Positions 30,719 to 41,039 of a DNA stretch of 64,000 nt are shown piece after piece (positions within the stretch are counted from its first letter, which is position 1; each line of letters starts with the position of its first letter). Below the pieces are notes generated by a model that worked only from the letters and a program-made list of their open reading frames with translations, was not told the DNA's origin and ran no database searches. A program made the position numbers and the translations under genes. Source of the stretch: Bacteroidota bacterium (GTDB lineage Bacteria > Bacteroidota > Ignavibacteria > Palsa-1295); contig JAJPIO010000014.1 of assembly GCA_021324735.1 (NCBI GenBank), positions 62,001 through 126,000 on the forward strand, given 5' to 3'.

Positions 30719-31777
30719 ATGCCATCTTTACGGGTTCGCGCTACTGTTCTTCCTGTTGTTTTTTCGTTCGTCATACTTGCGATCGCTGATGTAAGTATAG
30801 CCTTTCTGCGTCCGGAGCTTTCTGTCCCGGCCCTTTATCTCTCGGTTCTTCTTCTGGTTGTGTTCACGGCCATTAGCTTATGGTATGCAGCCCGCTTGAT
30901 CCGGCCGATTAACGATCTCATGCCAACCGTCGATAGTAAAGGGCATTTGGAATTTCGAAGCACAACGAAAAAAACTACCGCTCCCGAAGAACTGCAAGCG
31001 CTGGCTAAAGTGATCGATCAGATCATCGAGAAGCAGCGATTAGATGATGCTCAGCGCGAGAAACTGGAACGGGTTCGCAGCGAATTCCTCGCCAATGTTT
31101 CGCATGAGCTTCGTACACCGATCTTTGCAGTCCAGGGATTTATTGAAACCTTGTTAGATGGTGCAGTCGACGATCCGAAAGTAAACCGAGATTTTTTAGA
31201 GCGAGCACGAGTCCAGGCCGAGCGGCTTAATAATCTGCTCAATGACCTGATCGACATATCGCGTATCGAATCCGGCGAGATGCGCATGAGCTTTCGCATG
31301 TTCGATATTCAGCCGTTCCTTCGGGAGTTCACGAGTGAAATGCAGCCACAAGCCCGGACGAAAGATATCGAGTTGTATTTTACGGGTAACGTACTGCCTC
31401 ATCATGAGGCGAGCGTATATGCTGATAAAGAACGTATCAAGCAGGTCCTCATTAATCTGGTCGATAACGCAATAAAATATTCTGGAAACGGCGGGGCAAT
31501 AAAGATCGAGCTTCTCAACGGCGAACCAACTCGTAATGAAGTTACTGTACGAGTGATCGATACTGGTATTGGAATCCCAGCCGAACACATACCGCGTCTT
31601 TTCGAGCGGTTTTATCGGGTCGATAAAGGGCGTGCCCGTTCCAGTCCGGGCGGTACCGGGCTTGGTCTTGCGATCGTCAAGCATATTACCGAGGCTCACC
31701 ATGGGAAGATCAGTGTGACAAGCGAGGTCGGGAAGGGAAGTACGTTCCAATTTACTCTTTGTAAGGAGCCGTTTTAG
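30719..31777 (+). CDS. phoR: Phosphate sensor histidine kinase PhoR-like
   Basis: A 352-residue sensor kinase nine bases after phoB. Two N-terminal membrane helices (LPVVFSFVILAIADVSIAFL and LYLSVLLLVVFTAISLWYAA) with almost no periplasmic loop between them, as in PhoR, which senses through the Pst-PhoU complex. The phospho-acceptor is His in NVSHELRTPIFAVQGFIETL. The ATPase has the N box (INLVDNAIKYS), the G1 box (VIDTGIGIPAEHIPRLFERFYRVD) and G2 (GGTGLGLAIVKHI). No PAS domain is evident, which is shorter than E. coli PhoR. Confidence 0.9.
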   Translation: MPSLRVRATVLPVVFSFVILAIADVSIAFLRPELSVPALYLSVLLLVVFTAISLWYAARLIRPINDLMPTVDSKGHLEFRSTTKKTTAPEELQALAKVIDQIIEKQRLDDAQREKLERVRSEFLANVSHELRTPIFAVQGFIETLLDGAVDDPKVNRDFLERARVQAERLNNLLNDLIDISRIESGEMRMSFRMFDIQPFLREFTSEMQPQARTKDIELYFTGNVLPHHEASVYADKERIKQVLINLVDNAIKYSGNGGAIKIELLNGEPTRNEVTVRVIDTGIGIPAEHIPRLFERFYRVDKGRARSSPGGTGLGLAIVKHITEAHHGKISVTSEVGKGSTFQFTLCKEPF

Positions 31778-31821
31778 TCGGGGCTTGTGTTGGCTTTTTC
31801 CTCAACCGGATTGTAATATCA

Positions 31822-32553
31822 ATGGCACGATCAACCCGCCGCTTCCAAGCGCCTGACGAACCCGCTCCATTCTTTGAGGGATTTTCTCCCGAGACATTCA
31901 AATTTCTTCATGGTCTAAAGAAGAATAATAACAAGGAGTGGTTCGAACAGCATCGCGACGACTACGAACTGTATCTTCGTAATCCATCAAAGGCTTTGGC
32001 CGAAACAATAGGGCAGTACTTCCGAAATAATAGGATGCCGGTCGTAGGGAATGCTAAGGTCTCACTCTTTCGTATCAATCGAGACATCCGATTTAGTCCG
32101 GATAAATCACCATATAAAACGCATATCGGTCTGGTATTCCCATTCGAAGGATCGAAAAAAGAAGAATGGTGCGGCTATTATCTTAGCTTTGAGCCAGCCA
32201 AGACGGGAAAAGGCATGACCGTATTTGCTGGAGGAGGAGTATACATGCCATTGCCGCCTCACTTGAAGCGCATTCGGGCGAAGATCGCCAAGGAGTATGA
32301 AGAGCTAAATAAGATCGTTCGCTCGCCAAAGTTCAAAAAGATCTATCCGGATGGGCTTACCGGGGAATCGCTCAAGCGTATTCCGCAGGGCTACAGCGAA
32401 GACCATCCAGCCGCGAATTACCTAAAAATGAAAAGCATTCTCTTCGGGGTCGATCTTACGGAGAAGGACTTGCTTACCGAACGGCTGCCGGAGATCGTCG
32501 GTGAAAGATTTAAGGCTGCATTGCCTATTATAGAATTCTTAGGGCAGGCTTAG
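31822..32553 (+). CDS. DUF2461 family protein
   Basis: A 243-residue protein of the TIGR02453/DUF2461 family. FSPETFKFLHGLKKNNNKEWFEQHRDDYE is the family's N-terminal signature; RINRDIRFSPDKSPYKTHIGLVF and YYLSFEPAKTGKGMTVFAGGGVYMP follow. Soluble, no catalytic motif known. It lies between phoR and secD on the same strand with 44- and 127-base gaps, so it may not be in either operon. Confidence 0.9.
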   Translation: MARSTRRFQAPDEPAPFFEGFSPETFKFLHGLKKNNNKEWFEQHRDDYELYLRNPSKALAETIGQYFRNNRMPVVGNAKVSLFRINRDIRFSPDKSPYKTHIGLVFPFEGSKKEEWCGYYLSFEPAKTGKGMTVFAGGGVYMPLPPHLKRIRAKIAKEYEELNKIVRSPKFKKIYPDGLTGESLKRIPQGYSEDHPAANYLKMKSILFGVDLTEKDLLTERLPEIVGERFKAALPIIEFLGQA

Positions 32554-32680
32554 GGAACATTAGCACCCTCCAAAGTTTTACCGCTCAGGCATTTTGGGAG
32601 GGCAGCCCTTCCGTGTGGGGCAGGAATGATAATTCTGCCTTAAAATCCTCGAAATTCACAGAGTTTACATACTTCCTTAC

Positions 32681-34681
32681 GTGAAAAAGAATCGCGCAAA
32701 GATCATCATTATTCTGCTCTTTATTGCAGGAGCAATATATGCGCTGTATCCAACGTATCGCTCGCAGGAAATGAAGAGCGAGCTCGACAAATTTGGAGCG
32801 AGCTCTCAGGATTCCATCAAGCGAGTGCAATGGATGAATTCCAACGGCGAAGATTACAAATCGGCCAATGCGAAGGCTATTAAACTGGGCCTTGACTTGC
32901 GCGGCGGTATTTACGTCACGATGGAAGTGGACGTCATGAAATTCATTGACGAGCAGGCACTTCAGAAGGACGACATCTTCCAGCAGGTCGAGAATGCTAC
33001 CGAGAAGGACGAGGCCACGAGCGATAATCCCATCGTTCCGATCTTCGTCCAACACTTTAATGAGATCGCTAAGCCGAAGGGCAAGTCGCTTGCTAACTAT
33101 TTCTATTTCAGCGATGCGAAGAACGGTGATGACGCCAGCATTCAGGCGTCGCTTCAAAAGGGTGTCGATGAAGCGGTCGATCGTGCCATCGAAATTATTC
33201 GTAATCGAATCGACCAATTCGGTCTGACCGAGCCGACGATCCAAAAGCAAGGCTCGCGCCGTATTATTATCGAACTTCCAGGGGTCGGCGATCCAACGCA
33301 GGTCCACCAGCTATTGCAGGGGACGGCTCAGCTCGAGTTTCGTCTGTTGAAAGAAAGTGCTATTGTTCAGCAGGTCCTTGATCGCATTGATAAGCATCTG
33401 CTGGGTGATTCATCGCTGGCCAAACTCGCAAAGGCAGATACTGCTAAAGCCGATACTTCAAAGACTGCCGCAGCTACTTCCACCGATACGACAAAGAAAG
33501 CAACTGCAGCAACGAAGGACAGCAGTGGCAAGCCTACCGCTGCCGCTAATCCGATGGATTCCGCTCGTGTTGCTGATTCGATCGCGGAAATCGGCATGAC
33601 ACAAGACCAAAAGGCTGCGCACTATGCGAAGATGCATCCATTTACTGTGCTGCTTGCTAAAGGTCAAACGCAAAATGGTGACATCTACGTGACCGAGGCC
33701 GACCGTAATCTCATTAAGAGCATTCTTAATCGTCCTGATGTCAAACGTTTGTATGGCGACGAAATGAGCTTCATGTTCAGCCGTCCTATTCCAACCGGTA
33801 AGAATGATAACGTTTATCAGGTTTATTTCTTAAACAGCCAGCCGGAACTGACGGGTAAGGTCATTACCGATGCGCGTGCTGACATCGACCAGCAGAGCGG
33901 CAAGCCGGAAGTTTCGATGCAGATGGATGACGACGGAGCTCGCGTTTGGCGCCGTGTGACACGTGCGAATATTAACAAACGCGTTGCGATCGTGCTTGAT
34001 AGTGTTGTCTATTCTGCACCGAACGTCATGGGTGAGATCCCGAATGGAAATTCGCAGATCACCGGTATTGGCGACATGAATGAGGCGAACCTGCTCAAGA
34101 TCGTACTGAAAGCTGGTGCACTTCCAGCTCCTGTTAAGATCATTCAGGAGTCGGTGGTTGGCCCATCGCTCGGTGCTGACTCGATCGCCAAAGGTACCTG
34201 GAGCATTATCTGGAGCTTGATAGTCGTGCTCATCTTCATGGCGTTCTATTATATGACCGGTGGTGTCGTTGCAGATCTCGCCGTATTGATCAATATGCTA
34301 TTTATCGGCGCTGTATTAGCGACGTTTGGTGCAACGTTAACCTTGCCGGGTATGGCAGGTGCTGTACTTACGGTCGGTATCGCCGTCGATGCGAACGTGC
34401 TTATTTACGAGCGTATCCGAGAGGAGTTGGCGCTGGGTAAATCGCTGAAGCTGGCAATGGACGATGGGTACCACCGAGCCTTTGCTCCGATCTTCGATGG
34501 TCACTTGACCGCATTCTTTTCGGGTGTTATTCTATATGCGTTCGGTACCGGTACGGTGCAAGGCTTCGCTGTCACACTTATGATCGGTGTTGCCGCATCG
34601 CTCTTTACAGCTATCGTTATCACACGAGTCATTTTCGACATATTGCTCGAACGCAATCCCGAGATCATCAAATTTGGATAA
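32681..34681 (+). CDS. secD: Protein translocase subunit SecD
   Basis: A 666-residue SecD with GTG start. It has one N-terminal helix, a large periplasmic domain and five C-terminal helices. The motif GLDLRGGIYVTMEVD (about residues 67-81) and, in the membrane part, GIAVDANVLIYERIREELALGKSLKLAMDDGY mark SecD. It uses the proton gradient with SecF to pull exported proteins through SecYEG. Residues about 247-300 are a low-complexity insert rich in Ala, Thr, Lys and Asp inside the periplasmic region, which is unusual. Confidence 0.95.
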   Translation: MKKNRAKIIIILLFIAGAIYALYPTYRSQEMKSELDKFGASSQDSIKRVQWMNSNGEDYKSANAKAIKLGLDLRGGIYVTMEVDVMKFIDEQALQKDDIFQQVENATEKDEATSDNPIVPIFVQHFNEIAKPKGKSLANYFYFSDAKNGDDASIQASLQKGVDEAVDRAIEIIRNRIDQFGLTEPTIQKQGSRRIIIELPGVGDPTQVHQLLQGTAQLEFRLLKESAIVQQVLDRIDKHLLGDSSLAKLAKADTAKADTSKTAAATSTDTTKKATAATKDSSGKPTAAANPMDSARVADSIAEIGMTQDQKAAHYAKMHPFTVLLAKGQTQNGDIYVTEADRNLIKSILNRPDVKRLYGDEMSFMFSRPIPTGKNDNVYQVYFLNSQPELTGKVITDARADIDQQSGKPEVSMQMDDDGARVWRRVTRANINKRVAIVLDSVVYSAPNVMGEIPNGNSQITGIGDMNEANLLKIVLKAGALPAPVKIIQESVVGPSLGADSIAKGTWSIIWSLIVVLIFMAFYYMTGGVVADLAVLINMLFIGAVLATFGATLTLPGMAGAVLTVGIAVDANVLIYERIREELALGKSLKLAMDDGYHRAFAPIFDGHLTAFFSGVILYAFGTGTVQGFAVTLMIGVAASLFTAIVITRVIFDILLERNPEIIKFG

Positions 34682-34716
34682 GTGCTAAGGCATGGGCCTT
34701 TAATTCAATAAGGATC

Positions 34717-34744
34717 AACTCAGGACTTAGAACTCAGGACTTAG
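34717..34744 (+). repeat. 14-bp tandem duplication between secD and secF
   Basis: AACTCAGGACTTAG occurs twice back to back, followed by a third partial GACTTT. It fills the spacer between secD and secF. It may be neutral; there is no SD in it. Confidence 0.75.
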
Positions 34745-34755
34745 GACTTTAAAGC

Positions 34756-35742
34756 ATGAGATTTTTTAGAAAAACCAATATAGACTTCATCGGCAAGCGC
34801 CGGACGTGGTACTATGTATCGACTTTTATCACGCTTGCTGGTATTATTTGGGCGCTCTTTCGTGGCGTCGAATACGGAATCGACTTCGCTGGCGGTACCG
34901 AAGTTCAACTTCAGTTTCAGAAGAACGTAGGTATTGAAGAGGTGCGTAGTGCCCTCGATAAAGCTTCCATCCGTGGTGCCGAAGTAAAGTACTATGGTAA
35001 GGACGAATCCGGTGTGCTTATTCGTGTTCGAGAAGGTGCTCAGGGAGCACAGGCTGGTTCGGAAGCAACCAAGAAGGTGCTAAGCGCTATCGATCAGGGA
35101 TTTCCGACCAACAAAGCGCAGCTTCTGCAGGAGCAGCATATCGGACCGAAGATCGGTGCCGAGCTTCGGCAAAAAGCCATCCTGGCGGTCTTATTCACCT
35201 GTATCGTCATTCTTATCTATCTTGCATTCCGATTCCGCTTTGTTTATGGTCTCGGGGCAGTTATAGCCATTGTACACGATGTGCTGGTCGCCTTTGCATT
35301 TGCGGTTATCTGCAATGGTTTAGTACCGTGGCTTAACCTCGAAATGAATTCAACGCTGCTCGCCGCCTTTCTTACCATCGTGGGTTTCTCGGTAAATGAT
35401 ACCGTTATTATCTTCGATCGCATTCGCGAGGATCAACGTAAGTACAAAGGTCAGGGACTGAAGGAGATCATGAACCGGGCAATCAATGAAACGTTGCCTC
35501 GTACGATCATTACCTCCGGCACAGTCTTTTTGACCTTGCTCGTCCTCTTTATATGGGGTGGTGAAGTGCTCCGTGGCTTTGCATTCACGATGCTCATCGG
35601 TGTTATCACCGGTACCTATTCCTCGATCTTCGTAGCGTCGGCGATCGCGTACGATTGGCTCGAGCGAGATAAATCGAAGACAACCCCGGCAGCGGTCGGT
35701 TCACGACAGCGTCGATCGAGTAGAGTGCCTGCCACTGTTTAA
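34756..35742 (+). CDS. secF: Protein translocase subunit SecF
   Basis: A 328-residue SecF, 74 bases after secD. The N-terminal helix is followed by GVEYGIDFAGGTEVQLQF (the FAGGT motif), a periplasmic loop, then five helices with VIAIVHDVLVAFAFAVI and IVGFSVNDTVIIFDRIREDQRKYKG, the latter the SecF counterpart of the proton-path segment. Together with SecD it forms the translocation motor. The C-terminal tail is short and basic (SRQRRSSRVPATV). A strong terminator follows. Confidence 0.95.
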   Translation: MRFFRKTNIDFIGKRRTWYYVSTFITLAGIIWALFRGVEYGIDFAGGTEVQLQFQKNVGIEEVRSALDKASIRGAEVKYYGKDESGVLIRVREGAQGAQAGSEATKKVLSAIDQGFPTNKAQLLQEQHIGPKIGAELRQKAILAVLFTCIVILIYLAFRFRFVYGLGAVIAIVHDVLVAFAFAVICNGLVPWLNLEMNSTLLAAFLTIVGFSVNDTVIIFDRIREDQRKYKGQGLKEIMNRAINETLPRTIITSGTVFLTLLVLFIWGGEVLRGFAFTMLIGVITGTYSSIFVASAIAYDWLERDKSKTTPAAVGSRQRRSSRVPATV

Positions 35743-35751
35743 GTCTTTAGT

Positions 35752-35783
35752 TAACTGCCTCGTTCGAGGCAGTTACTGTTTTA
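35752..35783 (+). terminator. Intrinsic terminator after secF
   Basis: Arms TAACTGCCTCG and CGAGGCAGTTA (11 bp, perfect, 35752-35775) then CTGTTTTAT. It ends the secDF transcript. Confidence 0.88.
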
Positions 35784-35857
35784 TGCGGAGTCATCTTTTA
35801 CCTTATCTGGTTTTCTTAAGCGTTGAATCGTTCTAAACGAGCGCATATCAGAGCATT

Positions 35858-36166
35858 ATGACCTCAACCTTCGAACAGTTACCCAGTAAACTGAGGGTGG
35901 TACTTAGCGGCGACCTTATCGGTGGTGCCGATGCAATGAAGTTTGCCGTGACAATGCGCGAATGGTTAGCGAAGGATAAGTTTGACCGCGTTGAGATTGA
36001 TGCCGCGAAGGTTGGCTTTGTGAATAGCTCCGGATTAGGGATGCTGATTGCGGCACGTCAATCTGCACAGGAGCATGGAGCTGAATTTATTCTGCACTCC
36101 CCAGGTGAGCAGCTCAAAAACCTCCTCAATATCACGAAACTGACCGAAATCCTCGGTGCCGCTTAA
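35858..36166 (+). CDS. STAS-domain anti-sigma-factor antagonist-like protein
   Basis: A 102-residue STAS protein. KLRVVLSGDLIGGADAMKF and RVEIDAAKVGFVNSSGLGMLIAA match the SpoIIAA/RsbV fold, including the serine in NSSGLG that the partner kinase phosphorylates. No kinase or phosphatase gene is adjacent, so the regulated sigma or other target is not known. The upstream terminator of secF and downstream gap suggest a single-gene unit. Confidence 0.88.
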   Translation: MTSTFEQLPSKLRVVLSGDLIGGADAMKFAVTMREWLAKDKFDRVEIDAAKVGFVNSSGLGMLIAARQSAQEHGAEFILHSPGEQLKNLLNITKLTEILGAA

Positions 36167-36343
36167 ATTCGCAGGTTGCCTTCATTTCTTTCAATAAGAT
36201 AAAGGAGCAACTTTTTATTCATTTGCGGGTTATTACACAACGCTAAAAACGGGGGGCCGTCCGTTCCAGGCATCGTTTTTCACGATTTCCAAGGTCCGGT
36301 AGTGTTATCCCACCTTTCAGGTTTTAATCTATTCCTTGAACAC

Positions 36344-37564
36344 ATGAAACGTGTTGCTACAATTGTACTTGCATTTTGCTTAGTTACGATTGGGTACAGG
36401 GCTTCCGCGCAGGTCATGCGGTCGGAGATTCTTGGCCCATCGTTAGCCACCCATACGACCTCGGTGCCGGTCATGCGACCCCACAGTTCAGAAATTTCAC
36501 CCGTATTCCTTTCTGGATCAAAAGGTGCTGCACCCCTGGCTTCTACAGTTAAAGAGGCCGACTCCAATTATACGGATACCACAAGCGCAGATAACGGTGG
36601 AAATGGTTGGTATTTATTCAACTTATTTGGTGACACCACTGAATCGGTTACTCTTAACCAGAAAGATACAACCATTACCCTGTACTTTTGCGGGGCCGGT
36701 GAGCGTTTCACCACGTCGTTGAAGAGCGCTCGCATCGACAGTGTTGCATTTACATTTGTGCCTTTCAGTTTTAATTCGACGGATAGCCTTACTGTAAAAG
36801 TTGTACCAATTTGGGATAGACCAACGACCACTGGTCAGGTTTTGCCATTTATCAATTATTATGGTCAGAATCCTGTAACGGGGCAAACGGTGCCGACGTG
36901 GACAATGGCAACGGCAAAATTCCCGGCAGATTCTATTACCTCCGGCCCAACGTTCAATACCCTAACGGCCCGGTTTGGCGCTGGTGGTAAGTCCCTCTTA
37001 AACAATAAATCGTTTGCAGTCGTGGTGCAAGTGGATGGTCCAGGCCGAGGGACAGACACGATTGGTTGGCAGGCTGAGGCACTGCTTAACGGTTATGATC
37101 CTAATTATGCAATAGATACGAATGCCAATAGAAGCTATTTCTTAGAGCTTACTAATGATAATTTCGTCGAAAGTCAGGGATGGGCCGTTGATGTTCCTCA
37201 AGTACAAAACGGTTCTCGTACAGGACAGGCATACTTTGGAAATTTCATCATGATCGCGTATGTACATGGTACGTCATCGGGGGTAACTAATTCCGATCTT
37301 CCAGGCTACAGTCTCGCGAATGTTTATCCAAATCCGGTCAGCGGTTCGACGACCTTCTCTTATGAGTTGGGAAAAATTGGACCTGTTTCTCTGAAAGTTT
37401 ATAACTCGATTGGCGAAGAAGTTGCGACGGTCGTTAATTCGACACAGGGAACTGGTGCTCAAAACGCAACTTTTGACGCATCGAAACTGGCTAATGGTAT
37501 GTATTATTATACACTCCGTTCAGGGGATTTCGTTGCTACTCAAAGTATGATCGTTAGCCACTAA
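36344..37564 (+). CDS. T9SS-secreted protein
   Basis: ATG at 36344 gives signal peptide MKRVATIVLAFCLVTIGYRASAQ; the GTG at 36302 adds 14 residues with no purpose. The mature protein (about 385 residues) has no recognised domain in its first 300. The tail (NVYPNPVSGSTTFSYELG, then PVSLKVYNSIGEEVATVVNS, KLANGMYYYTLRSG) is a type A sorting domain, so it is exported by T9SS. The gene is closed by a good terminator and faces comF. Confidence 0.82.
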   Translation: MKRVATIVLAFCLVTIGYRASAQVMRSEILGPSLATHTTSVPVMRPHSSEISPVFLSGSKGAAPLASTVKEADSNYTDTTSADNGGNGWYLFNLFGDTTESVTLNQKDTTITLYFCGAGERFTTSLKSARIDSVAFTFVPFSFNSTDSLTVKVVPIWDRPTTTGQVLPFINYYGQNPVTGQTVPTWTMATAKFPADSITSGPTFNTLTARFGAGGKSLLNNKSFAVVVQVDGPGRGTDTIGWQAEALLNGYDPNYAIDTNANRSYFLELTNDNFVESQGWAVDVPQVQNGSRTGQAYFGNFIMIAYVHGTSSGVTNSDLPGYSLANVYPNPVSGSTTFSYELGKIGPVSLKVYNSIGEEVATVVNSTQGTGAQNATFDASKLANGMYYYTLRSGDFVATQSMIVSH

Positions 37565-37584
37565 GAGGGCCAAATTCATTGTTC

Positions 37585-37612
37585 AAAGCGCCGGCAAGTC
37601 CGGCGCTTTTTA
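37585..37612 (+). terminator. Intrinsic terminator
   Basis: AAAGCGCCGG-CAAGT-CCGGCGCTTTTT, a 10-bp stem and a T-run 21 bases after the T9SS gene stop. The right arm touches the comF 3' end, so it may also stop leftward transcription. Confidence 0.92.
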
Positions 37613-38308
37613 TTTGTCTTCAGGCTTTTCGGCAACAGCGAGCGTAAGCACGCTGATGCTTTTTGGATTGGCTACTGTGATAGTCTCCGCAATACTTGCG
37701 ATGGTCGAGCCGGTCGTCATGACGTCATCAACAATAAGAATATTCTTCTCTTTCAAATAGTGACTGCTGGAGCGAGTTAATCCGAATGCACCGCGCACAT
37801 TTTCGATGCGCTCTGAAATATTAAGGTGCGTTTGAGAAGGTGTTGCTCTCACACGCCTGACAGCGCGCAAAACCACCGCAGAAGAGTTTCTTGCAAGCCC
37901 TTCAGCAAGCATCTCCGCCTGATTGTACCCTCGCTCTGCCTGCCGCGTTCGATGAAGCGGAACCGGCACGATGACGTCGATAGAACCTGGCATTAAGTCG
38001 CTAATAGATTCTCCGAGGGACCGTGCAAGTCGCCGCATTCCGGAATATTTAAAGTTGTGGATTAAGGATTGTATCGGTTCTTCGGGAATAAAAAAATGAG
38101 CCGAATCACAATGTTCGAAGGCAAGATGAGGAGCAATTATTGCCAACTGTCCTTCTATGTACTCCTTACTAGGTCGCTCGTTTTCATTTAAAAGCTTAAA
38201 GCAATCCCCGCATATATATCTATTGAGCAGACCGATTGGCCGCTTTGTCGAGCGGCTAATGGAAGCATTACAGTGAAGGCATTTTTCAGGTAAGAATACG
38301 CTAAACAT
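37610..38308 (-). CDS. comF: ComF-family phosphoribosyltransferase-like protein
   Basis: A 232-residue ComF-like protein. The start is at 38308, where the ATG overlaps the uvrB stop (ATGTTTAG); the ORF to 38377 is inside uvrB. An N-terminal zinc site (CLHC and, later, CGDC) precedes a type I PRTase domain with [17 protein letters not shown] and the PRPP-binding loop [17 protein letters not shown]. ComF acts in natural transformation as a DNA uptake accessory, perhaps an ssDNA handling protein. Confidence 0.87.
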   Translation of the reverse strand: MFSVFLPEKCLHCNASISRSTKRPIGLLNRYICGDCFKLLNENERPSKEYIEGQLAIIAPHLAFEHCDSAHFFIPEEPIQSLIHNFKYSGMRRLARSLGESISDLMPGSIDVIVPVPLHRTRQAERGYNQAEMLAEGLARNSSAVVLRAVRRVRATPSQTHLNISERIENVRGAFGLTRSSSHYLKEKNILIVDDVMTTGSTIASIAETITVANPKSISVLTLAVAEKPEDK

Positions 38309-40352
38309 TTCGTCCGGTCGTCGCAAGGACTTTTTCCAATGCCGCAACCTCATCACGAATATCAGCGGCCTTTTCAAATTCCATTTCTTTTGCGGCGACT
38401 TTCATTTCGAGCTTCATTTGCTCGATCAATTCTCCTAATTGGGCAGGGGAGAGGTGTTTTAGTACGGCCTGAGGCGTAAGATGACGTCGTTCACGTTTCT
38501 TTTCCTCGGCTTCCTGTTTACGTGCTTCCTGCTTCTTCGACATGTCCGCTATCGAGGTCGATTGCATGATCTCTTCCACGGACTTCTTGATCGTCTGAGG
38601 TACAATACCATGCTCCTCGTTATAGGCCTGCTGAATGGCACGACGGCGTTCGGTCTCGTCCATGACTGCCTTCATCGAATCCGTAATTTTGTCTGCGTAG
38701 AAGATAACGAGCCCTTCGGCATTACGCGCTGTACGCCCGGCTGTTTGCATCAGCGACTTCTCACTTCGGAGAAACCCTTCCTTGTCGGCGTCGAGGACCG
38801 CAATTAGCGAGACTTCTGGCAAGTCCAATCCTTCACGAAGTAAGTTGACGCCAACCAAAACATCAAATTCTGCCGTTCGAAGATCGCGAAGGATCTCGAC
38901 ACGCTCCAAGGCATCGATATCGCTGTGCAAGTACCGAATTCGTACGCCCACATTGGAGTAATAATCCGTGAGATCTTCAGCCATTCGCTTCGTCAGCGTG
39001 GTGATGAGAACTCGTTCCTGTGCCCGGACTCGCTTTCGAATTTCGGCCAGCAGGTCGTCGATCTGATTTTTGACGGGACGCACCTCAATCTTAGGATCGA
39101 GCAGCCCAGTTGGTCGAATGATCTGCTCGACGATTACCCCTTTTGATTCTCCGAATTCGAATTCCGAGGGGGTCGCACTCACGTATACAACCTGATCGAG
39201 CATCGACTGAAATTCGCCGAAGTTCAGTGGGCGATTATCAATAGCACTCGGAAGACGGAAGCCGTGAGCGACAAGTACTTCTTTGCGAGCCCTGTCTCCT
39301 GCGAACATTCCACGCACCTGAGGGATCGTTTGGTGCGATTCATCAATGATCGTTAAAAACTTGTCGGGAAAATAATCAAGCAGGGTGCTCGGACGCTCTC
39401 CGGCTTTACGACCGGAAAGATGGCGTGAATAATTCTCCACTCCCGAACAATAACCCAGTTCTCTTAGCATTTCAAGATCGAACCGCGTTCGCTGTTCGAG
39501 GCGCTGAGCCTCAAGAAGTTTTCCTTGTTTTCGAAAGAGGGCCAGTTGCTCATCTAGTTCTTGCTCGATCGCAAGGATTGCTCGATCCAGTCCTTCCGCA
39601 CTGGTAACGAAGTGCTTGGCTGGATATATTGTTGCTTTTATTGTCGATCGAAGGACCTTACCGTTGATCCGATTGATCTCAGAAATACGTTCGATCGTGT
39701 CACCAAAAAATTCAATACGATAACCCTCTTCATCTTCGTAAGCCGGGATCACATCGACCACATCTCCGCGTACACGGAAAGTGCCACGTTGGAATTCGAT
39801 ATCATTACGCGAATAATGGATTTCGGAGAGAGCCCGAAGAAGGTCATTGCGTTTTACTTCTTGCCCGACTTGAACACGCAGCATCTGCCGCGCATATTCA
39901 TCGGGAGAGCCAATGCCATAAATGCAACTTACAGATGCAACGATAATGACGTCCGTTCTGCCGTCGAGCAACGCACTGGTCGCTTTTAGCCTAAGCCTAT
40001 CGATCTCGTCGTTGACAGCAAAGTCCTTTTCGATGTAGGTGTCCGTGGTAGGAATGTAGGCTTCCGGTTGATAGTAGTCGTAATAGGAAATGAAGAACTC
40101 GACCGCATTATTGGGGAAGAACTGTTTGAATTCACCATAGAGCTGGGCAGCCAACGTCTTATTATGGCTGATGACCAGCGTGGGACGGTCGATCGCAGCA
40201 ATAACATTCGACATGGTAAACGTCTTGCCGGAGCCGGTCACGCCGAGCAACACCTGAGCGGGATCTCCCCGCTCGATTCCTTCAATAAGCTGCTGAATTG
40301 CCTGCGGCTGATCGCCAGAAGGTTTATATTCCGATACGAGTTGAAACGCCAC
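38301..40352 (-). CDS. uvrB: Excinuclease ABC subunit B
   Basis: A 683-residue UvrB. Walker [18 protein letters not shown], beta-hairpin region [42 protein letters not shown], helicase motif [33 protein letters not shown] and QTAGRTARN are present. The C-terminal UVR motif ([30 protein letters not shown]) binds UvrC. It carries the damage-verifying helicase activity of nucleotide excision repair. It overlaps comF downstream by eight bases. Confidence 0.97.
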   Translation of the reverse strand: MAFQLVSEYKPSGDQPQAIQQLIEGIERGDPAQVLLGVTGSGKTFTMSNVIAAIDRPTLVISHNKTLAAQLYGEFKQFFPNNAVEFFISYYDYYQPEAYIPTTDTYIEKDFAVNDEIDRLRLKATSALLDGRTDVIIVASVSCIYGIGSPDEYARQMLRVQVGQEVKRNDLLRALSEIHYSRNDIEFQRGTFRVRGDVVDVIPAYEDEEGYRIEFFGDTIERISEINRINGKVLRSTIKATIYPAKHFVTSAEGLDRAILAIEQELDEQLALFRKQGKLLEAQRLEQRTRFDLEMLRELGYCSGVENYSRHLSGRKAGERPSTLLDYFPDKFLTIIDESHQTIPQVRGMFAGDRARKEVLVAHGFRLPSAIDNRPLNFGEFQSMLDQVVYVSATPSEFEFGESKGVIVEQIIRPTGLLDPKIEVRPVKNQIDDLLAEIRKRVRAQERVLITTLTKRMAEDLTDYYSNVGVRIRYLHSDIDALERVEILRDLRTAEFDVLVGVNLLREGLDLPEVSLIAVLDADKEGFLRSEKSLMQTAGRTARNAEGLVIFYADKITDSMKAVMDETERRRAIQQAYNEEHGIVPQTIKKSVEEIMQSTSIADMSKKQEARKQEAEEKKRERRHLTPQAVLKHLSPAQLGELIEQMKLEMKVAAKEMEFEKAADIRDEVAALEKVLATTGRNV

Positions 40353-40372
40353 TTTTATCTGCTATAAATAGA

Positions 40373-40972
40373 TTAACCATGCATAACAGGTTCATGGGCC
40401 AAATTAGTAACAATATCCGCTTCTATTATTTCGAACTCATGCAGGCGATTTGCTACTTCCTCCGCTGAGAAATATTGTCGAGTGAGTGTCAGAAATGTGG
40501 TTCGATGACGCGCTTCACTTTCGAGCAAAGAACGATAAAATTTTCGTAGGTCTGGGTCATCTACCGTTTCTGATAAAAGCTTGAACCGTTCACAGGAGCG
40601 GGCCTCGATAAGTGAGGACACGATCAGCGTATCGAGAAGGCGCAACGGCTCCATCTTACGAATATGTTCGTGAAGCTGCTGAGCGTAACGATCGCCTGGG
40701 TCGCGATCGAGCGTAATCGCACGTTCCTTCATCTTATCCAGCACCATTCGAAAATGGCTCATTTCTTCTTCCGCTAATTCGGCCATAGCTTCGACCAATT
40801 CTGTACGTTCTGGATAGCGATTGAGCAGCGAGATCGCCATGGTTGCTGCTTTTTTCTCGCAATGGGCATGGTCGCGAAGAACCGATGCAGGATCGCTATT
40901 TGCGGCAATTCGCCACTCATCGCTTGTGGCAGTTCGTAATCCAAGCATTATCCTGCGTCCGTCTTGATCCAT
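40373..40972 (-). CDS. miaE: MiaE-like tRNA hydroxylase
   Basis: A 199-residue ferritin-like di-iron protein similar to MiaE, which hydroxylates ms2i6A37 of tRNA. Candidate iron ligands are in DHAHCEKKAATM, AELAEEEMSHFRMVL, SSLIEARSCERFKLL and LESEARHRTTFL. The substrate-making enzymes MiaA/MiaB are not in this window. The other possibility is another rubrerythrin-type protein, but spacing and length match MiaE. It precedes uvrB in the same direction by 20 bases. Confidence 0.82.
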   Translation of the reverse strand: MDQDGRRIMLGLRTATSDEWRIAANSDPASVLRDHAHCEKKAATMAISLLNRYPERTELVEAMAELAEEEMSHFRMVLDKMKERAITLDRDPGDRYAQQLHEHIRKMEPLRLLDTLIVSSLIEARSCERFKLLSETVDDPDLRKFYRSLLESEARHRTTFLTLTRQYFSAEEVANRLHEFEIIEADIVTNLAHEPVMHG

Positions 40973-41039
40973 TTTACCGATTTATGTCGCTTTGTAAAAT
41001 ATCCCTGCACAAGAGATGAAAAGCAGGTGTTAGTTCACC

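Noticed and set aside
32585-33307. 240-codon minus-strand frame opposite secD
   Set aside because: SecD frame is certain here; antisense frame has no support.
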